Source of the DNA: a virus | IMG/VR virus record: IMGVR_UViG_3300029986_000380 | Span: 1 to 51,442 of that record | Direction: 5' to 3' (one strand) | Length of the DNA stretch: 51,442 nt | Shown: positions 8,070-16,381 of the stretch, piece after piece | How positions within the stretch are numbered: position 1 is the stretch's first letter | Layout of the letters: the number at the start of each line of letters is the position of its first letter | Made by a program: the position numbers and the translations under genes | The notes under the pieces: model-generated | Told to the model about the DNA's origin: nothing | The model's database searches: none | The model's input: only the letters and a program-made list of their open reading frames with translations

Positions 8070-8476
8070 GCCACAACGTACCAGTTAGGACTGAAAAAAG
8101 GAATATCCAATGTTTCACAAAATTTCTTTAATTTTAAAATATGTGTCGGATCAATTTCGAAAAAACCTGTCTCTAAGGTAGACACATCATTTTTTTTAAC
8201 AAAGCATTTTTTACCACTTACTGCGATAAAATTATGATTCCCTTGACTCGTTTCCATTGAGACAAACTCAACACCGATATTCAACCAGTGTTGAGTGACC
8301 GCCATATGATAGCGGCGCATACAATCAAACATTTCAATTTTAGGAAATTGAAAATAATCATATAACATATGGTCTACAGAAAGATAACCTTCTAATTCAG
8401 CTTTGTCCTGAATGATAAGCTCATCTTTAAAATCTAAACCAAAAATTATTAAATTATGTTCTTTAGTGGAAGTCAT
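8066..8476 (-). CDS. Hypothetical protein
   Basis: This 136-residue protein is unrecognised. It has an N-terminal strand (NLIIFGLDF), a helix with several aromatic and histidine residues (MRRYHMAVTQHWLNIG) and no membrane segment. It overlaps the start of the homing endonuclease by 4 nt. Upstream of its ATG there is no Shine-Dalgarno, only AT-rich sequence with TATATAC about 10 nt away. Its small size and position next to late-type genes give no function. Confidence 0.55.
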   Translation of the reverse strand: MTSTKEHNLIIFGLDFKDELIIQDKAELEGYLSVDHMLYDYFQFPKIEMFDCMRRYHMAVTQHWLNIGVEFVSMETSQGNHNFIAVSGKKCFVKKNDVSTLETGFFEIDPTHILKLKKFCETLDIPFFSPNWYVVA

Positions 8477-8494
8477 TTAAAATGTATATAGTAC

Positions 8495-8860
8495 TTACCA
8501 GTTAATCACCCAAGTAAAACTATTAGCAGTAGGATCAGCGACAGTGCCTCTGACCCGAAAAATGTCATATCCTAATCTAGTGAAATACCTAATAACCGAG
8601 TCCATTGCGAACCGTTGAGCGACATATATGCTTGTGTTAGCAGGATTAAATGGATCGCTCCACGCAGTAAAATACGTCGAAGAAACTGCCATTGCAGTCG
8701 TGTCAATCTTAACTGTCGTGTTACCAGCAAATACTGCGGCATCAACGGCAAGCTTCAATGCACTTATTTCAGTTAAAATAATTGACACGCTGGCACGAGC
8801 ACCAAGTGACATATTTCTAGCAGAACTGGCATCATAAAATCCATCGTCTAAATCAAGCAT
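8495..8860 (-). CDS. Hypothetical protein, probable virion component
   Basis: This 121-residue protein is Ala/Ser/Thr-rich with few lysines (a composition common in phage structural proteins) and is not recognised. The sequence alternates a helix (about 15-45) with strands ending in FTWVINW. Its ATG overlaps the stop of the upstream gene (TAATG), with AGAAGGA about 6 nt ahead, so it is probably expressed from the late promoter at 10049-10056. Confidence 0.55.
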   Translation of the reverse strand: MLDLDDGFYDASSARNMSLGARASVSIILTEISALKLAVDAAVFAGNTTVKIDTTAMAVSSTYFTAWSDPFNPANTSIYVAQRFAMDSVIRYFTRLGYDIFRVRGTVADPTANSFTWVINW

Positions 8861-10026
8861 TACATATCCTTCTTAATACGTTCGCCATCTTCGCCTTCAA
8901 CACCGACACCAGAAAGAGTGTCACCTAAAGCAGCCGGGTCGCCGCCAAGACCCATGTCGCCGGTAGGCGCAGGAGGTAATCCACCCTCAGCGCCGGGAAC
9001 AGCGCCGGGAGCGCCACCATCATTACCCATTGTAGGATCAAGCCCGTCAAGGGTAGGCGACTCCACGTTAGCACTAATTGCCCCCAATGCATTTTGAATT
9101 GCTGCTTTTAACTGAGCTAATCCTTGCGCAACATTATTCGCAGGGGCTTCGATTGTGCCATGTAAATTACTATTACCAGTTCCGGGAGTGGTCTGAGCAG
9201 CCACCCCTAATTCAATCGAGTCACTCATAATCTTACCTACGTCTGCGATCATCGAATCTACGCGGCTCTGCATGTCCTGAATAGCGCCAACCAACGCAAA
9301 TTTATCCATTTGCTCTTCATATAAAGAAGTTATTTGTTTAGCAAGGTCGATTTTCTTTTTTCTAGCGGTAGCCAAATCCATTTTTTTATCCTCTATAACC
9401 ATCATTAATTTTTCGGAAGAAGGAGCTTCCCAAGCCCATGGACCATTCCACCGACTATCACAATATTCTTCAATTGCTTCTAAAGCGCTGTCAGTAGATT
9501 CTGACACATGGGATAAATCTACTTTTCCAAAAGAAATTGAATTTCCATCTGCAAATTCAAAATAAATCTTTTTAAAATCTTCTTCTGATCCATAACGCAA
9601 TAATTCTTTTGCTTTTGTGACGGCGATATGCTCCTTAAAAGGAACCCAATCCGCATCAAAATTATTCTTGTAAAAACATCTTTCACCAACCAATTGCTTA
9701 TCGAAATGTTTAACATTATTATAATAGACAAAACCACGAACTAATTGTTCATTATCAATTAAGGATTGTTTCTTTTCTAATATAGAAAGCAGTCCTTCTC
9801 TAATTAAAGAAAATTCATTAAATTTTGGATTAAACAACCAAGACCCATACGTGGATTCTTTTAGAGTACCTATTTTACCATTATAGTAAGAAATGCACTT
9901 TTGAACCTTTTGAATAGGTAACTTACTAAATGTAGAGAAATTAAATTCTTCATTAATAGTAGAAAGATCATTTTCGATCTTTCTAAGTTTTATCTCTGGT
10001 GTTTCGCGTAAAAAAGCAAGACTCAT
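8860..10026 (-). CDS. Hypothetical late protein with Gly/Pro-rich tail
   Basis: This 388-residue protein has a helical N-terminal two thirds, including a likely coiled coil around 215-275 (KKKIDLAKQITSLYEEQMDK). A disordered Gly/Ala/Pro tail (about 285-380) ends in an acidic/basic patch. Not recognised. A late element GCTAAATA lies 22 nt upstream of ATG, and AGGA sits 7 nt before it, so it belongs to the class of late genes with a normal leader. A head, neck or baseplate role is possible but unproven. Confidence 0.6.
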   Translation of the reverse strand: MSLAFLRETPEIKLRKIENDLSTINEEFNFSTFSKLPIQKVQKCISYYNGKIGTLKESTYGSWLFNPKFNEFSLIREGLLSILEKKQSLIDNEQLVRGFVYYNNVKHFDKQLVGERCFYKNNFDADWVPFKEHIAVTKAKELLRYGSEEDFKKIYFEFADGNSISFGKVDLSHVSESTDSALEAIEEYCDSRWNGPWAWEAPSSEKLMMVIEDKKMDLATARKKKIDLAKQITSLYEEQMDKFALVGAIQDMQSRVDSMIADVGKIMSDSIELGVAAQTTPGTGNSNLHGTIEAPANNVAQGLAQLKAAIQNALGAISANVESPTLDGLDPTMGNDGGAPGAVPGAEGGLPPAPTGDMGLGGDPAALGDTLSGVGVEGEDGERIKKDM

Positions 10027-10048
10027 ATCAAATTCCTAATATTAATAA

Positions 10049-10056
10049 TATTTAGC
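10049..10056 (-). promoter_or_regulatory. T4-type late promoter element, leadered class
   Basis: GCTAAATA followed by TTATTAA lies 22 nt before the ATG at 10026, and a Shine-Dalgarno (AGGA) lies between them. Confidence 0.55.
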
Positions 10057-10069
10057 GAAAACATTTCTA

Positions 10070-10807
10070 TTACAGTCCTATGGCTTTTCCGCAGGTTTTA
10101 AGTTGCTCTCTGAGACGGGTCAGAACGGGTCTTTGTTCTTCTTCGCCCTCATTGATAGCCTTTTTAACGATATTGACCTTCTTAAGAATTTCATTATAAG
10201 TGTCATATGCCGTGAGCGCTTTCTTGACAGAAGGATGTTTAATAGTACCATGCTCGTTTAATAAATTCGAAACTGCTATAGCAGCTTCATGTATTTTAAA
10301 TGGTTTTTGGAACTGTTGACCATTATTTGAATCAACGATCATCCATACTGGAATTTTAGCTCCTGACTTCAATGCAGCCATAGCTTTTTCCACAACAAAT
10401 CTGCCACCACTGGACGTTTCGCTATCATCAAAAGGATTATCGTAGTTTTGTGATGGTGTAGATGCAGAAGACCTCGGTCTTTGTCTTTTCATACTTTCGG
10501 CAAAAGCTCGTTTTACATCAGGCGATACTTTTGCATCCATGAAATCAGTAATGTCTAAATCACCAATTTCATCCATTTTGCGCCGCGCCTCAGCAATTAC
10601 TCTAGCGCCTCCCAATCCATTATGGATATCGACAGCAAGCTCGTGATTTAAGTTTGGTCTACGCGTTTTATATGAAATGTCTATATCCGCATTATCTTGT
10701 AGCGGTTCTCGCACCTTCCATCCGGTTTCCGACGCCTGTCTATCATTATTAACTGGCTTTAGGTGTGTGTAAGTCGGTACATTATCAAAATCATCAAACC
10801 CATTCAT
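10070..10807 (-). CDS. Hypothetical protein
   Basis: This 245-residue protein is unrecognised. A polar, disordered N-terminal half (about 1-130, rich in Asp, Asn, Ser and Arg) is followed by a helical C-terminal half. That half contains RFVVEKAMAALKSG and ends in a charged coiled-coil-like segment (about 205-240). It is translationally coupled to the upstream gene by a 4-nt overlap, with GGAG about 9 nt before its ATG. Confidence 0.55.
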   Translation of the reverse strand: MNGFDDFDNVPTYTHLKPVNNDRQASETGWKVREPLQDNADIDISYKTRRPNLNHELAVDIHNGLGGARVIAEARRKMDEIGDLDITDFMDAKVSPDVKRAFAESMKRQRPRSSASTPSQNYDNPFDDSETSSGGRFVVEKAMAALKSGAKIPVWMIVDSNNGQQFQKPFKIHEAAIAVSNLLNEHGTIKHPSVKKALTAYDTYNEILKKVNIVKKAINEGEEEQRPVLTRLREQLKTCGKAIGL

Positions 10808-11223
10808 TTAAGATTACTCCGTACAATATTAACTAATTTTTTTTCAGATAATGGGTATTTATTTTCTTTTATCGGTTTTTCAACCACAACAGGCTGTATA
10901 TCTTCAGAAAATTTTAAATCTTTAGATATTCTAACATATAATTCTGTGGGGGTTGAAGGTATTATCTGCACGGATATGCTTATTTTTTTTAACCAGTCGA
11001 TTATAACTCTTTTAGCTGATTGCACATCGCGGGTATCTTTGACCGCACTCTCAAACCCACCAAATTTAACTTCTAAAGAATCACTAGAATCTTTCATGTT
11101 TTTCAAAAAGACATTTTGTGGGTTATCAAAACCGGGCGCAACTTTAAGTATTGAAGTAATATTACTTCGTATAAGCTTTTTCCAAGCTTGTTTTAGTATA
11201 TTAAAATTTAAATTATTGCTCAT
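10804..11223 (-). CDS. Hypothetical late protein
   Basis: This 139-residue basic protein with an amphipathic N-terminal helix (LKQAWKKLIRSNITSIL) is not recognised. No Shine-Dalgarno precedes the ATG. The late element TCTAAATA ends 7 nt before it, which would place the 5' end of the mRNA within about 3 nt of the start codon. It heads an operon with the 245-residue protein. Confidence 0.55.
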   Translation of the reverse strand: MSNNLNFNILKQAWKKLIRSNITSILKVAPGFDNPQNVFLKNMKDSSDSLEVKFGGFESAVKDTRDVQSAKRVIIDWLKKISISVQIIPSTPTELYVRISKDLKFSEDIQPVVVEKPIKENKYPLSEKKLVNIVRSNLK

Positions 11224-11230
11224 TTGTTGT

Positions 11231-11238
11231 TATTTAGA
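11231..11238 (-). promoter_or_regulatory. T4-type late promoter element, leaderless class
   Basis: TCTAAATA ends 7 nt before the ATG at 11223. There is no Shine-Dalgarno between them. Confidence 0.55.
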
Positions 11239-11260
11239 TATTATTTTATAAAAATGCAAT

Positions 11261-11286
11261 AAAAAAAGAGGGGCGAACCCCTCTTT
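11261..11286 (-). terminator. Rho-independent terminator
   Basis: The stem AAAGAGGGG/CCCCTCTTT (11265-11273 with 11278-11286) and a 4-nt loop are followed on the minus strand by seven T. It ends the transcript of the 207-residue protein upstream. Confidence 0.85.
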
Positions 11287-11311
11287 AATCATAAACATTT
11301 ACTTAACTAAC

Positions 11312-11935
11312 TTAGTTGGCAAAATAAATCTTCAATCCTGCGGTGAAACCACCAGCAGCGGTGAGCGTAGGCGCACCGGTTGTTACGGTTGTATCAGGAA
11401 GAGTGATCGCACCAGTTGCAGCAAGAGCGCCGAACGGACCCGTAACACCATTATCAAACGAAACGGTCGAAAGAGCATTTAATAGGCTCTGTAAGCCGGG
11501 CTTTGTCTTGGTATAAGACATACCACCAACACCAAGGGTGTCCACGATATCCGTAGTTCTTTCTTTGTTACCAACACCACCGCTTGAAATATAAGCAGGG
11601 TCTTCGAAAATTCCCATTGAATTGGTTTCGAAGGTAACCTTAATTGCCGAACCGAAGTTCACGGTCGGTACGATTGAACCAGAAGCGTTAGTTACTAAAC
11701 GAACACCAACAACTGGGGCGTAAGCAGTCAATGCGCGCACGATGTAGTCTGTACGAAGCTGTGCAAGATTTTGCAGAGCAGTCGGGGTGGTTGTAAGCTG
11801 ACCAAAAAATGGGTGAGCATTTTCGGGACCGCGAAAAATACCAAACAAACCAGCCACGTTTTCACCCACTAACTGTGGTTCAACGATAAAGCTTACGGTA
11901 TTCAGTACATTTGCTGAGTAGACATCATATGTCAT
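11312..11935 (-). CDS. Probable abundant virion protein, function unknown
   Basis: This 207-residue protein has almost no charged clusters. It is rich in Gly, Ala, Thr and Val with beta-type segments, as in phage capsid-decoration or tail-surface proteins; no family is recognised. It stands alone between its own late promoter (12000-12007), a strong RBS (AGGAGA about 8 nt before ATG) and its own terminator. That arrangement is typical of a protein made in large amounts. Confidence 0.6.
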   Translation of the reverse strand: MTYDVYSANVLNTVSFIVEPQLVGENVAGLFGIFRGPENAHPFFGQLTTTPTALQNLAQLRTDYIVRALTAYAPVVGVRLVTNASGSIVPTVNFGSAIKVTFETNSMGIFEDPAYISSGGVGNKERTTDIVDTLGVGGMSYTKTKPGLQSLLNALSTVSFDNGVTGPFGALAATGAITLPDTTVTTGAPTLTAAGGFTAGLKIYFAN

Positions 11936-11999
11936 TTTACTTTTCTCCTATTACACATTATATCTAAAATGATTAATTCATTTCATTTGTGTCAAAAAG

Positions 12000-12007
12000 T
12001 ATTTAGG
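12000..12007 (-). promoter_or_regulatory. T4-type late promoter element, leadered class
   Basis: CCTAAATACTTTTT lies about 64 nt before the ATG at 11935, giving a leader with a strong Shine-Dalgarno. Confidence 0.55.
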
Positions 12008-12014
12008 ATTAAAG

Positions 12015-12203
12015 TTACTTTTCTGTTGAAATTGTATTATTATCCCGCTTTTTTGTTTTTGGTGAACGTTTAATAATCTTGACCTTGGGAGCCTCTGTGG
12101 TACCAATCGCCAATCCGCCGCTAATCGCCCCTGCTCCTACAGCGCCAGCAGAACAATTTTCTTGCACTTCATCAAAAAGCTCCAATAATGTTTTCTTTTT
12201 CAT
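12015..12203 (-). CDS. Small protein with prohead-targeting-like N-terminus
   Basis: This 62-residue protein begins MKKKTLLELFDEV. It has a Gly/Ala-rich centre (AGAVGAGAISGGLAIG) and a very basic C-terminus (KIIKRSPKTKKRD). LLE near the N-terminus fits the T4 prohead protease rule (L/I)xE, and the start resembles that of the acidic protein at 5963. It may be an internal head or DNA-associated peptide. It is coupled to the upstream gene by ATGA. The function is inference only. Confidence 0.5.
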   Translation of the reverse strand: MKKKTLLELFDEVQENCSAGAVGAGAISGGLAIGTTEAPKVKIIKRSPKTKKRDNNTISTEK

Positions 12204-12457
12204 GATATATTATCTTTTCCTAATGTTGAATATTTTTTGTAAGCCTTATTGAACTTGCGAAAATCATTATCTCTTACGGCTTTGAACCATGCCATTTTTA
12301 TCTTGTGGTTGTTTTCTGGATCGGGAACGGTGTTATCAATCAACGTGAACAATTTAATTGCCACCCCAAATGCATCTTGGGCGCGCATCAATACCTCACC
12401 GGGAGATGAAAACCGACTCAGATCAGAAATAAAACTATGAAACAACCGCTCGTTCAT
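12200..12457 (-). CDS. Small helical hypothetical protein
   Basis: This 85-residue all-helical protein is not recognised. A late element CATAAATA lies 16 nt before ATG, with only a weak GAAAG as possible Shine-Dalgarno. It is followed by the basic 62-residue protein with a 4-nt overlap, so the two are probably one late unit. Confidence 0.55.
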   Translation of the reverse strand: MNERLFHSFISDLSRFSSPGEVLMRAQDAFGVAIKLFTLIDNTVPDPENNHKIKMAWFKAVRDNDFRKFNKAYKKYSTLGKDNIS

Positions 12458-12473
12458 TAAATGCTTTCAAAAA

Positions 12474-12481
12474 TATTTATG
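12474..12481 (-). promoter_or_regulatory. T4-type late promoter element
   Basis: CATAAATA stands 16 nt before the ATG at 12457, overlapping the gap after the 109-residue gene. Confidence 0.5.
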
Positions 12482-12483
12482 TA

Positions 12484-12813
12484 TTAACGCAGTGCCCTTG
12501 GTTTGTGACCGTATCTATAAAATGCACCATTGCGCTCCCTGATCATAAAATGTTTGCGTACTACGGCAGGGAAACCTTCAAACACGTCAGGACGAAATGA
12601 AATTTTCATAGTAGTATACAATTTAATAAGTTGTTCCTGTGTAGTCGCACCATCGGGATAAGGAAACGGTTCTTCCTTACCGTCAATCTTTTTAACAAAC
12701 AGTCTTCTTAAAAACTCTATAGTTACAATATTTAAGTCATCCTGTGTTATAGTCTTTTCCGGTAAAAAATCATACGATCCCATGAACATCCCAATTGGTT
12801 TATTTTCAGCCAT
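12484..12813 (-). CDS. Hypothetical protein downstream of the helicase
   Basis: This 109-residue protein is unrecognised. It overlaps the helicase gene's end by 8 nt and has its own AAGGAAG about 6 nt before ATG. No cysteines or membrane segment; the C-terminus is basic (GHKPRALR). Co-expression with gp41-like helicase and gp61-like primase suggests a replication role, such as helicase loading, but no gp59 signature can be claimed. Confidence 0.55.
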   Translation of the reverse strand: MAENKPIGMFMGSYDFLPEKTITQDDLNIVTIEFLRRLFVKKIDGKEEPFPYPDGATTQEQLIKLYTTMKISFRPDVFEGFPAVVRKHFMIRERNGAFYRYGHKPRALR

Positions 12814-14272
12814 TCTTTGCTTCCTTGTTTTGAGCTAGTCTACTTCTAATAGTAGTTATGGTTTTATTTTCGGCGGCGGCAACATTACCTTCAACATTTT
12901 CTTTTGGTTTTTCAACTTTACCATAAAGAAATGGATTTGCTTCCATTAACAGGCTTCTATCACCATTCCCTATTCGTAAAGTAGCAGGATTCCAGTGCAG
13001 CGGGATCGAAGCACCTTCTGCTCTAGAAGATCGCGCCTTAGATATATGCAACCATATGCGTTCTTCCTGTTTGTCTTCTATAGTACGCTTTAATATGAAT
13101 AGGTTATCGGCGGCGTCAACTTTAGATTTACCGCCCGCCACACGTCCTTGCCCGGTTGCCTTTTCTTCATCCTGACCCTTGGTCATTTGTGATGCCGTCC
13201 AAATCACTTTCTTGCAATATTTGTCATGAGCAAAATCGTTCATTTCTTCGGAAACAGCTTTATCTTTGGCAGATACATTATCAGCCTGTATTCCCGGTCG
13301 CATCGCCCAAAACAAATCCATGTAATCGGCGCAAACTACATCATATAAAACTCCATCATGCTCACTAACTTCTTTATGATAGTTTCTCAAGTCGGCTACG
13401 GTAGTACCAGACATATTGTATTTTACAATACGCAGTTTGCCTTCTTTTTTCCCATTACGGTGAACCTGATAAACAACCGAATCGACCTCGGTATAAATTT
13501 TACCCATTGCCGTGTCAGTCATCATAGCGGCGAAACGCTTTGCCAACATTTCCGGTTGAAGCTCAAGGGAGAAATATATAACGTTCTTGCCTCTTCTTAA
13601 TTGATAAATTGCCATATTCTGTAAGAATACCGATTTACCATGTCCAGAAGCAGCCGACACGACATTAACACTCGGTTGTGTAACACCCCCTTCAAGAACT
13701 TCATCTAGAAAATCTAAACCTGTCGCTACCCCATCGTGAGACTTTGACATTTCTATCAAGGTTTCAACGTCTTTATGAAATTCATATCCAAGGTTCTGTT
13801 GAACGCTGGTATTTGAAATAGTCTCAATTGTCTTCATAAAGGACGATAATGTGCCACGATCAATCGCAGTTTGTGACTGCCGAAGTTTATTAATCTGTTC
13901 AGAAGAATCATTTAGAAAATCTATTAACTGCGAATGCCGACAATGATCAACAATAGATGTTACCATGTAATCAGCAATTTCTGCATCGCGGTAATCCTCG
14001 GCAGGGTCAAGCTTAACGCCTGTCTCGCTCCATACTATATTCCTAGTGGGGGCGCGATTCATTTCTAACAGAAATTTATTAATAAACTCGTAAGCTTTCT
14101 GATATTCCCTTGTGAAATATTCCTTCTTTAATATGGGTTGACATTTTCTCAAGATATCGGGATTCGCAACCATGCTCGAAAGCATGATAAACTGATCAAT
14201 TTCAACGGGATCATGCTCTGGAATCTGATCTAAATCGATTTCTGGTGATTTTGCGTGTACGGCTGCTGTCAT
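12806..14272 (-). CDS. 41: DnaB-family replicative helicase (T4 gp41-like)
   Basis: The protein (488 aa) shows DnaB organisation. A helical N-terminal domain (about 20-150) is followed by a linker and a RecA-like domain with Walker A ASGHGKS at 208-214, Walker B VVCADYMDLFW, and the arginine/sensor region near GGKSKVDAADNLFILKR. It unwinds the replication fork 5'-3' and works with the primase encoded just upstream, whose stop it overlaps by ATGA. T4 gp41 is 475 aa, so the length fits. Confidence 0.9.
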   Translation of the reverse strand: MTAAVHAKSPEIDLDQIPEHDPVEIDQFIMLSSMVANPDILRKCQPILKKEYFTREYQKAYEFINKFLLEMNRAPTRNIVWSETGVKLDPAEDYRDAEIADYMVTSIVDHCRHSQLIDFLNDSSEQINKLRQSQTAIDRGTLSSFMKTIETISNTSVQQNLGYEFHKDVETLIEMSKSHDGVATGLDFLDEVLEGGVTQPSVNVVSAASGHGKSVFLQNMAIYQLRRGKNVIYFSLELQPEMLAKRFAAMMTDTAMGKIYTEVDSVVYQVHRNGKKEGKLRIVKYNMSGTTVADLRNYHKEVSEHDGVLYDVVCADYMDLFWAMRPGIQADNVSAKDKAVSEEMNDFAHDKYCKKVIWTASQMTKGQDEEKATGQGRVAGGKSKVDAADNLFILKRTIEDKQEERIWLHISKARSSRAEGASIPLHWNPATLRIGNGDRSLLMEANPFLYGKVEKPKENVEGNVAAAENKTITTIRSRLAQNKEAKNG

Positions 14273-15273
14273 TGTGCTTTTAATTTCAAAGAACTCCTAC
14301 TTCGTATATAGTTCTTTGAAGCTGATGTGACAATGATATCCAAGGTGAACAACGCACCATTCTTTTTGATAGAATCTCCCGCATCTAATAATGAACTACC
14401 CCAATCAGGAACAGCTAATGACCAATTGTTATCAATCGCAATATTAAGAAAGGATTCATATTCTTTTATGCGATGGTCAGGTACTAAAATTATTTCTTTA
14501 CCTGACGCGTTTAATAGGTTTATTTGTTTCTTTGTTAGATGGGACGCTTTAGATGCATAACAATCTAATGCAATAGCGTCTAACGGTGATTCAACTACAA
14601 TTGCTACACCCTCATCATTGTTAAAAATTTTATCTTGATTGAACATAAAGTCCGCAGCACATGTTTGATAGTACCGACCTTTACCGGTTTTTATCTTAAT
14701 ATTACGGCTGGCATAACCAACTACTTTTTCTTTATGAAAAAACGGAATGATAAGATTATTTCTCCATTTAGGTGACCAATAGAAGTTGTAATATTTTGGA
14801 TAGTCAGCCCAACGATCAATCAAATATTCAAAGACTTCCAACGCATCGTGGTTTTTTTCCGCGGCATCGAGCAGCGGGATGGCGCGTTCCGGCAACTCTA
14901 TTTCTGGAAAGTTGGTGACAATCTCTAATTGTTCTTGCCCAATAACATTACCATTCTTATCATGAATTATTTTTCTATTTTGGAATGCCATATCTTTAAG
15001 CGGTAGCTCTCTAATGTCACCACCCAAATCGCTATACAACTTTTTCAATCGACCACTAAAGAAATATCCCGGCGTCCAGCCAGCGCTTTCCACATTAAGT
15101 GCGCAGCCGCCATTTAAGCAAGAAACAAGAAAACCAGCGTTGTCAGTTCGTTTGAACCCACAACGCTGGCGCGTATCTCCGCACTCAGGACAATCTATAT
15201 TGATCCACCCGCGCGCTCTATAATGTTTCCTTGCAACGAATAACTGCTCAAATAAACTTGGTATATTATCCAT
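14269..15273 (-). CDS. 61: DNA primase (T4 gp61-like)
   Basis: An N-terminal zinc-binding region has Cys28, Cys31, Cys38, Cys52 and Cys57 (CPECGD then SCLNGGC). A TOPRIM catalytic core follows, with VVVESPLDAIALD and the acidic strand ILVPDH. Length (334 aa) is close to T4 gp61 (342). It lays RNA primers on the lagging strand and probably forms the primosome with the gp41-like helicase immediately downstream. Its first codons overlap the end of the 2H-like gene; no Shine-Dalgarno is visible, so translation may be coupled. Confidence 0.87.
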   Translation of the reverse strand: MDNIPSLFEQLFVARKHYRARGWINIDCPECGDTRQRCGFKRTDNAGFLVSCLNGGCALNVESAGWTPGYFFSGRLKKLYSDLGGDIRELPLKDMAFQNRKIIHDKNGNVIGQEQLEIVTNFPEIELPERAIPLLDAAEKNHDALEVFEYLIDRWADYPKYYNFYWSPKWRNNLIIPFFHKEKVVGYASRNIKIKTGKGRYYQTCAADFMFNQDKIFNNDEGVAIVVESPLDAIALDCYASKASHLTKKQINLLNASGKEIILVPDHRIKEYESFLNIAIDNNWSLAVPDWGSSLLDAGDSIKKNGALFTLDIIVTSASKNYIRSRSSLKLKAQ

Positions 15274-15724
15274 ACGTCTTTGCTATCGTGATATGTCCTG
15301 TAAACTCCTTGCCGTTGCGCGGATCGTGCGTCAACAAGCCAAAGTGCTTCCTGATTTCATTATATTCAGGGAACCTTACTGGAATATAGTAAAATTTTTC
15401 GTCTTGAGTAGTCATACGAATGTCATTTGCATACTCAAACGCTACTTTTTTCTTAAAGATTTTATTCCAATCTTCGGCATTTTGCCGCAACTGTTCGCCC
15501 CGGATAATGGAAATATGACCGGGGAACGCGGGTTCAAAGTACCCACGTTTAACATTGTTTTTTTCCACTTCCCACCAATTACGGTCGAGGAACCAGCGAT
15601 AAAGACCGGTAATACCACGCGAAGTCTGAACGATGCACCAGTTTTTGGTGTTCCGTTTCATAGTGTCTCGCGGGGGATCATATACTATAGCCCCTTCACT
15701 CTTGATCCAACTCGTCTCCATCAT
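15266..15724 (-). CDS. 2H-phosphoesterase-like protein
   Basis: From the ATG at 15724 (AGGA 5 nt upstream) the protein is 152 residues and contains two H-x-S/T motifs 74 residues apart: GHISIIRGE (His70) and GHITIAKTYG (His144). That pairing defines the 2H phosphoesterase superfamily, which cleaves 2',3'-cyclic or other phosphodiesters. The phage anti-CBASS enzyme Acb1, which degrades cyclic oligonucleotide signals, belongs to this superfamily. Position beside NAD-rebuilding genes makes a counter-defence role attractive. It could equally act on RNA ends or ADP-ribose 1'',2''-cyclic phosphate. The reading frame extends to 15802 without a better start. Confidence 0.65.
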   Translation of the reverse strand: MMETSWIKSEGAIVYDPPRDTMKRNTKNWCIVQTSRGITGLYRWFLDRNWWEVEKNNVKRGYFEPAFPGHISIIRGEQLRQNAEDWNKIFKKKVAFEYANDIRMTTQDEKFYYIPVRFPEYNEIRKHFGLLTHDPRNGKEFTGHITIAKTYG

Positions 15725-15805
15725 AATTTTCCTGTAAATATTCATCCTCATAATCTTTAATGATCCTAAGACTCGTATTAAAGATACTCTTATATAACTC
15801 ACCTT

Positions 15806-16381
15806 TTAACCTTGAATTAGTGCATCAGTAATAACTAATTGATCCCCACGCTTCATAATATTACTTTCGTGAAAATCAAAATGTAGCCCGGTTCCTTTCG
15901 TGCGTGATCGTAAGTGTTTGGCTAAACTGACAAACGCTGGATTGTTCTTAATCCACTCACCAATTTCTTTATGGTATAAATCTTCATTAAATTTCGGTAA
16001 TCCTATTTTATCACCAAGATATAACTCTGCTTCTACCCACTGCATTGCTTTTAATGCAAAACGGTCCCGTTTGTCAATAGGAAATAGTTTTTCAATTTTC
16101 ACAATACCGGAATTGGGACCATGTAATAAAACCGGTTTAACTTTCGGGATAAAAGGGTTATTCTGATTACACAAACAAAACTCAAAATAGTTAAAATATG
16201 CATCATCATTTTGAAACACTTTTAAAATATAAGGTTTAGTAGGGTGTTCGAATACAACACTACTCGCACCTTCTGACAAGTACTCGTAGTTAAAGAATTT
16301 AAAATAACCAATAATAAGATTTTTATCAAGTATCTCGTTGTTGGCTAACCGTGTTTTTATCTCATTCTTGACCTTAATCAT
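15806..16381 (-). CDS. Mini kinase-like protein, second of a tandem pair
   Basis: This 191-residue protein has the outline of a protein-kinase/aminoglycoside-phosphotransferase fold. It has a glycine loop LSEGASSVVF, an ATP-binding lysine in YILKVF (Lys54), a catalytic loop HFDFHESNIM (Asp169, Asn174) and a metal-binding Asp in VITDAL (Asp186). It stops just after this Asp, so the C-lobe is very short. Its ATG overlaps the stop of the first kinase-like gene (ATGA). The two share the same plan but little identity. The target could be a protein, a nucleoside or an antibiotic-like small molecule; none can be chosen from sequence. Confidence 0.68.
   Translation of the reverse strand: MIKVKNEIKTRLANNEILDKNLIIGYFKFFNYEYLSEGASSVVFEHPTKPYILKVFQNDDAYFNYFEFCLCNQNNPFIPKVKPVLLHGPNSGIVKIEKLFPIDKRDRFALKAMQWVEAELYLGDKIGLPKFNEDLYHKEIGEWIKNNPAFVSLAKHLRSRTKGTGLHFDFHESNIMKRGDQLVITDALIQG

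Noticed and set aside
8066-8476. RegA-like translational repressor
   Set aside because: Length is similar (136 versus 122 aa), but I could not match RegA motifs.
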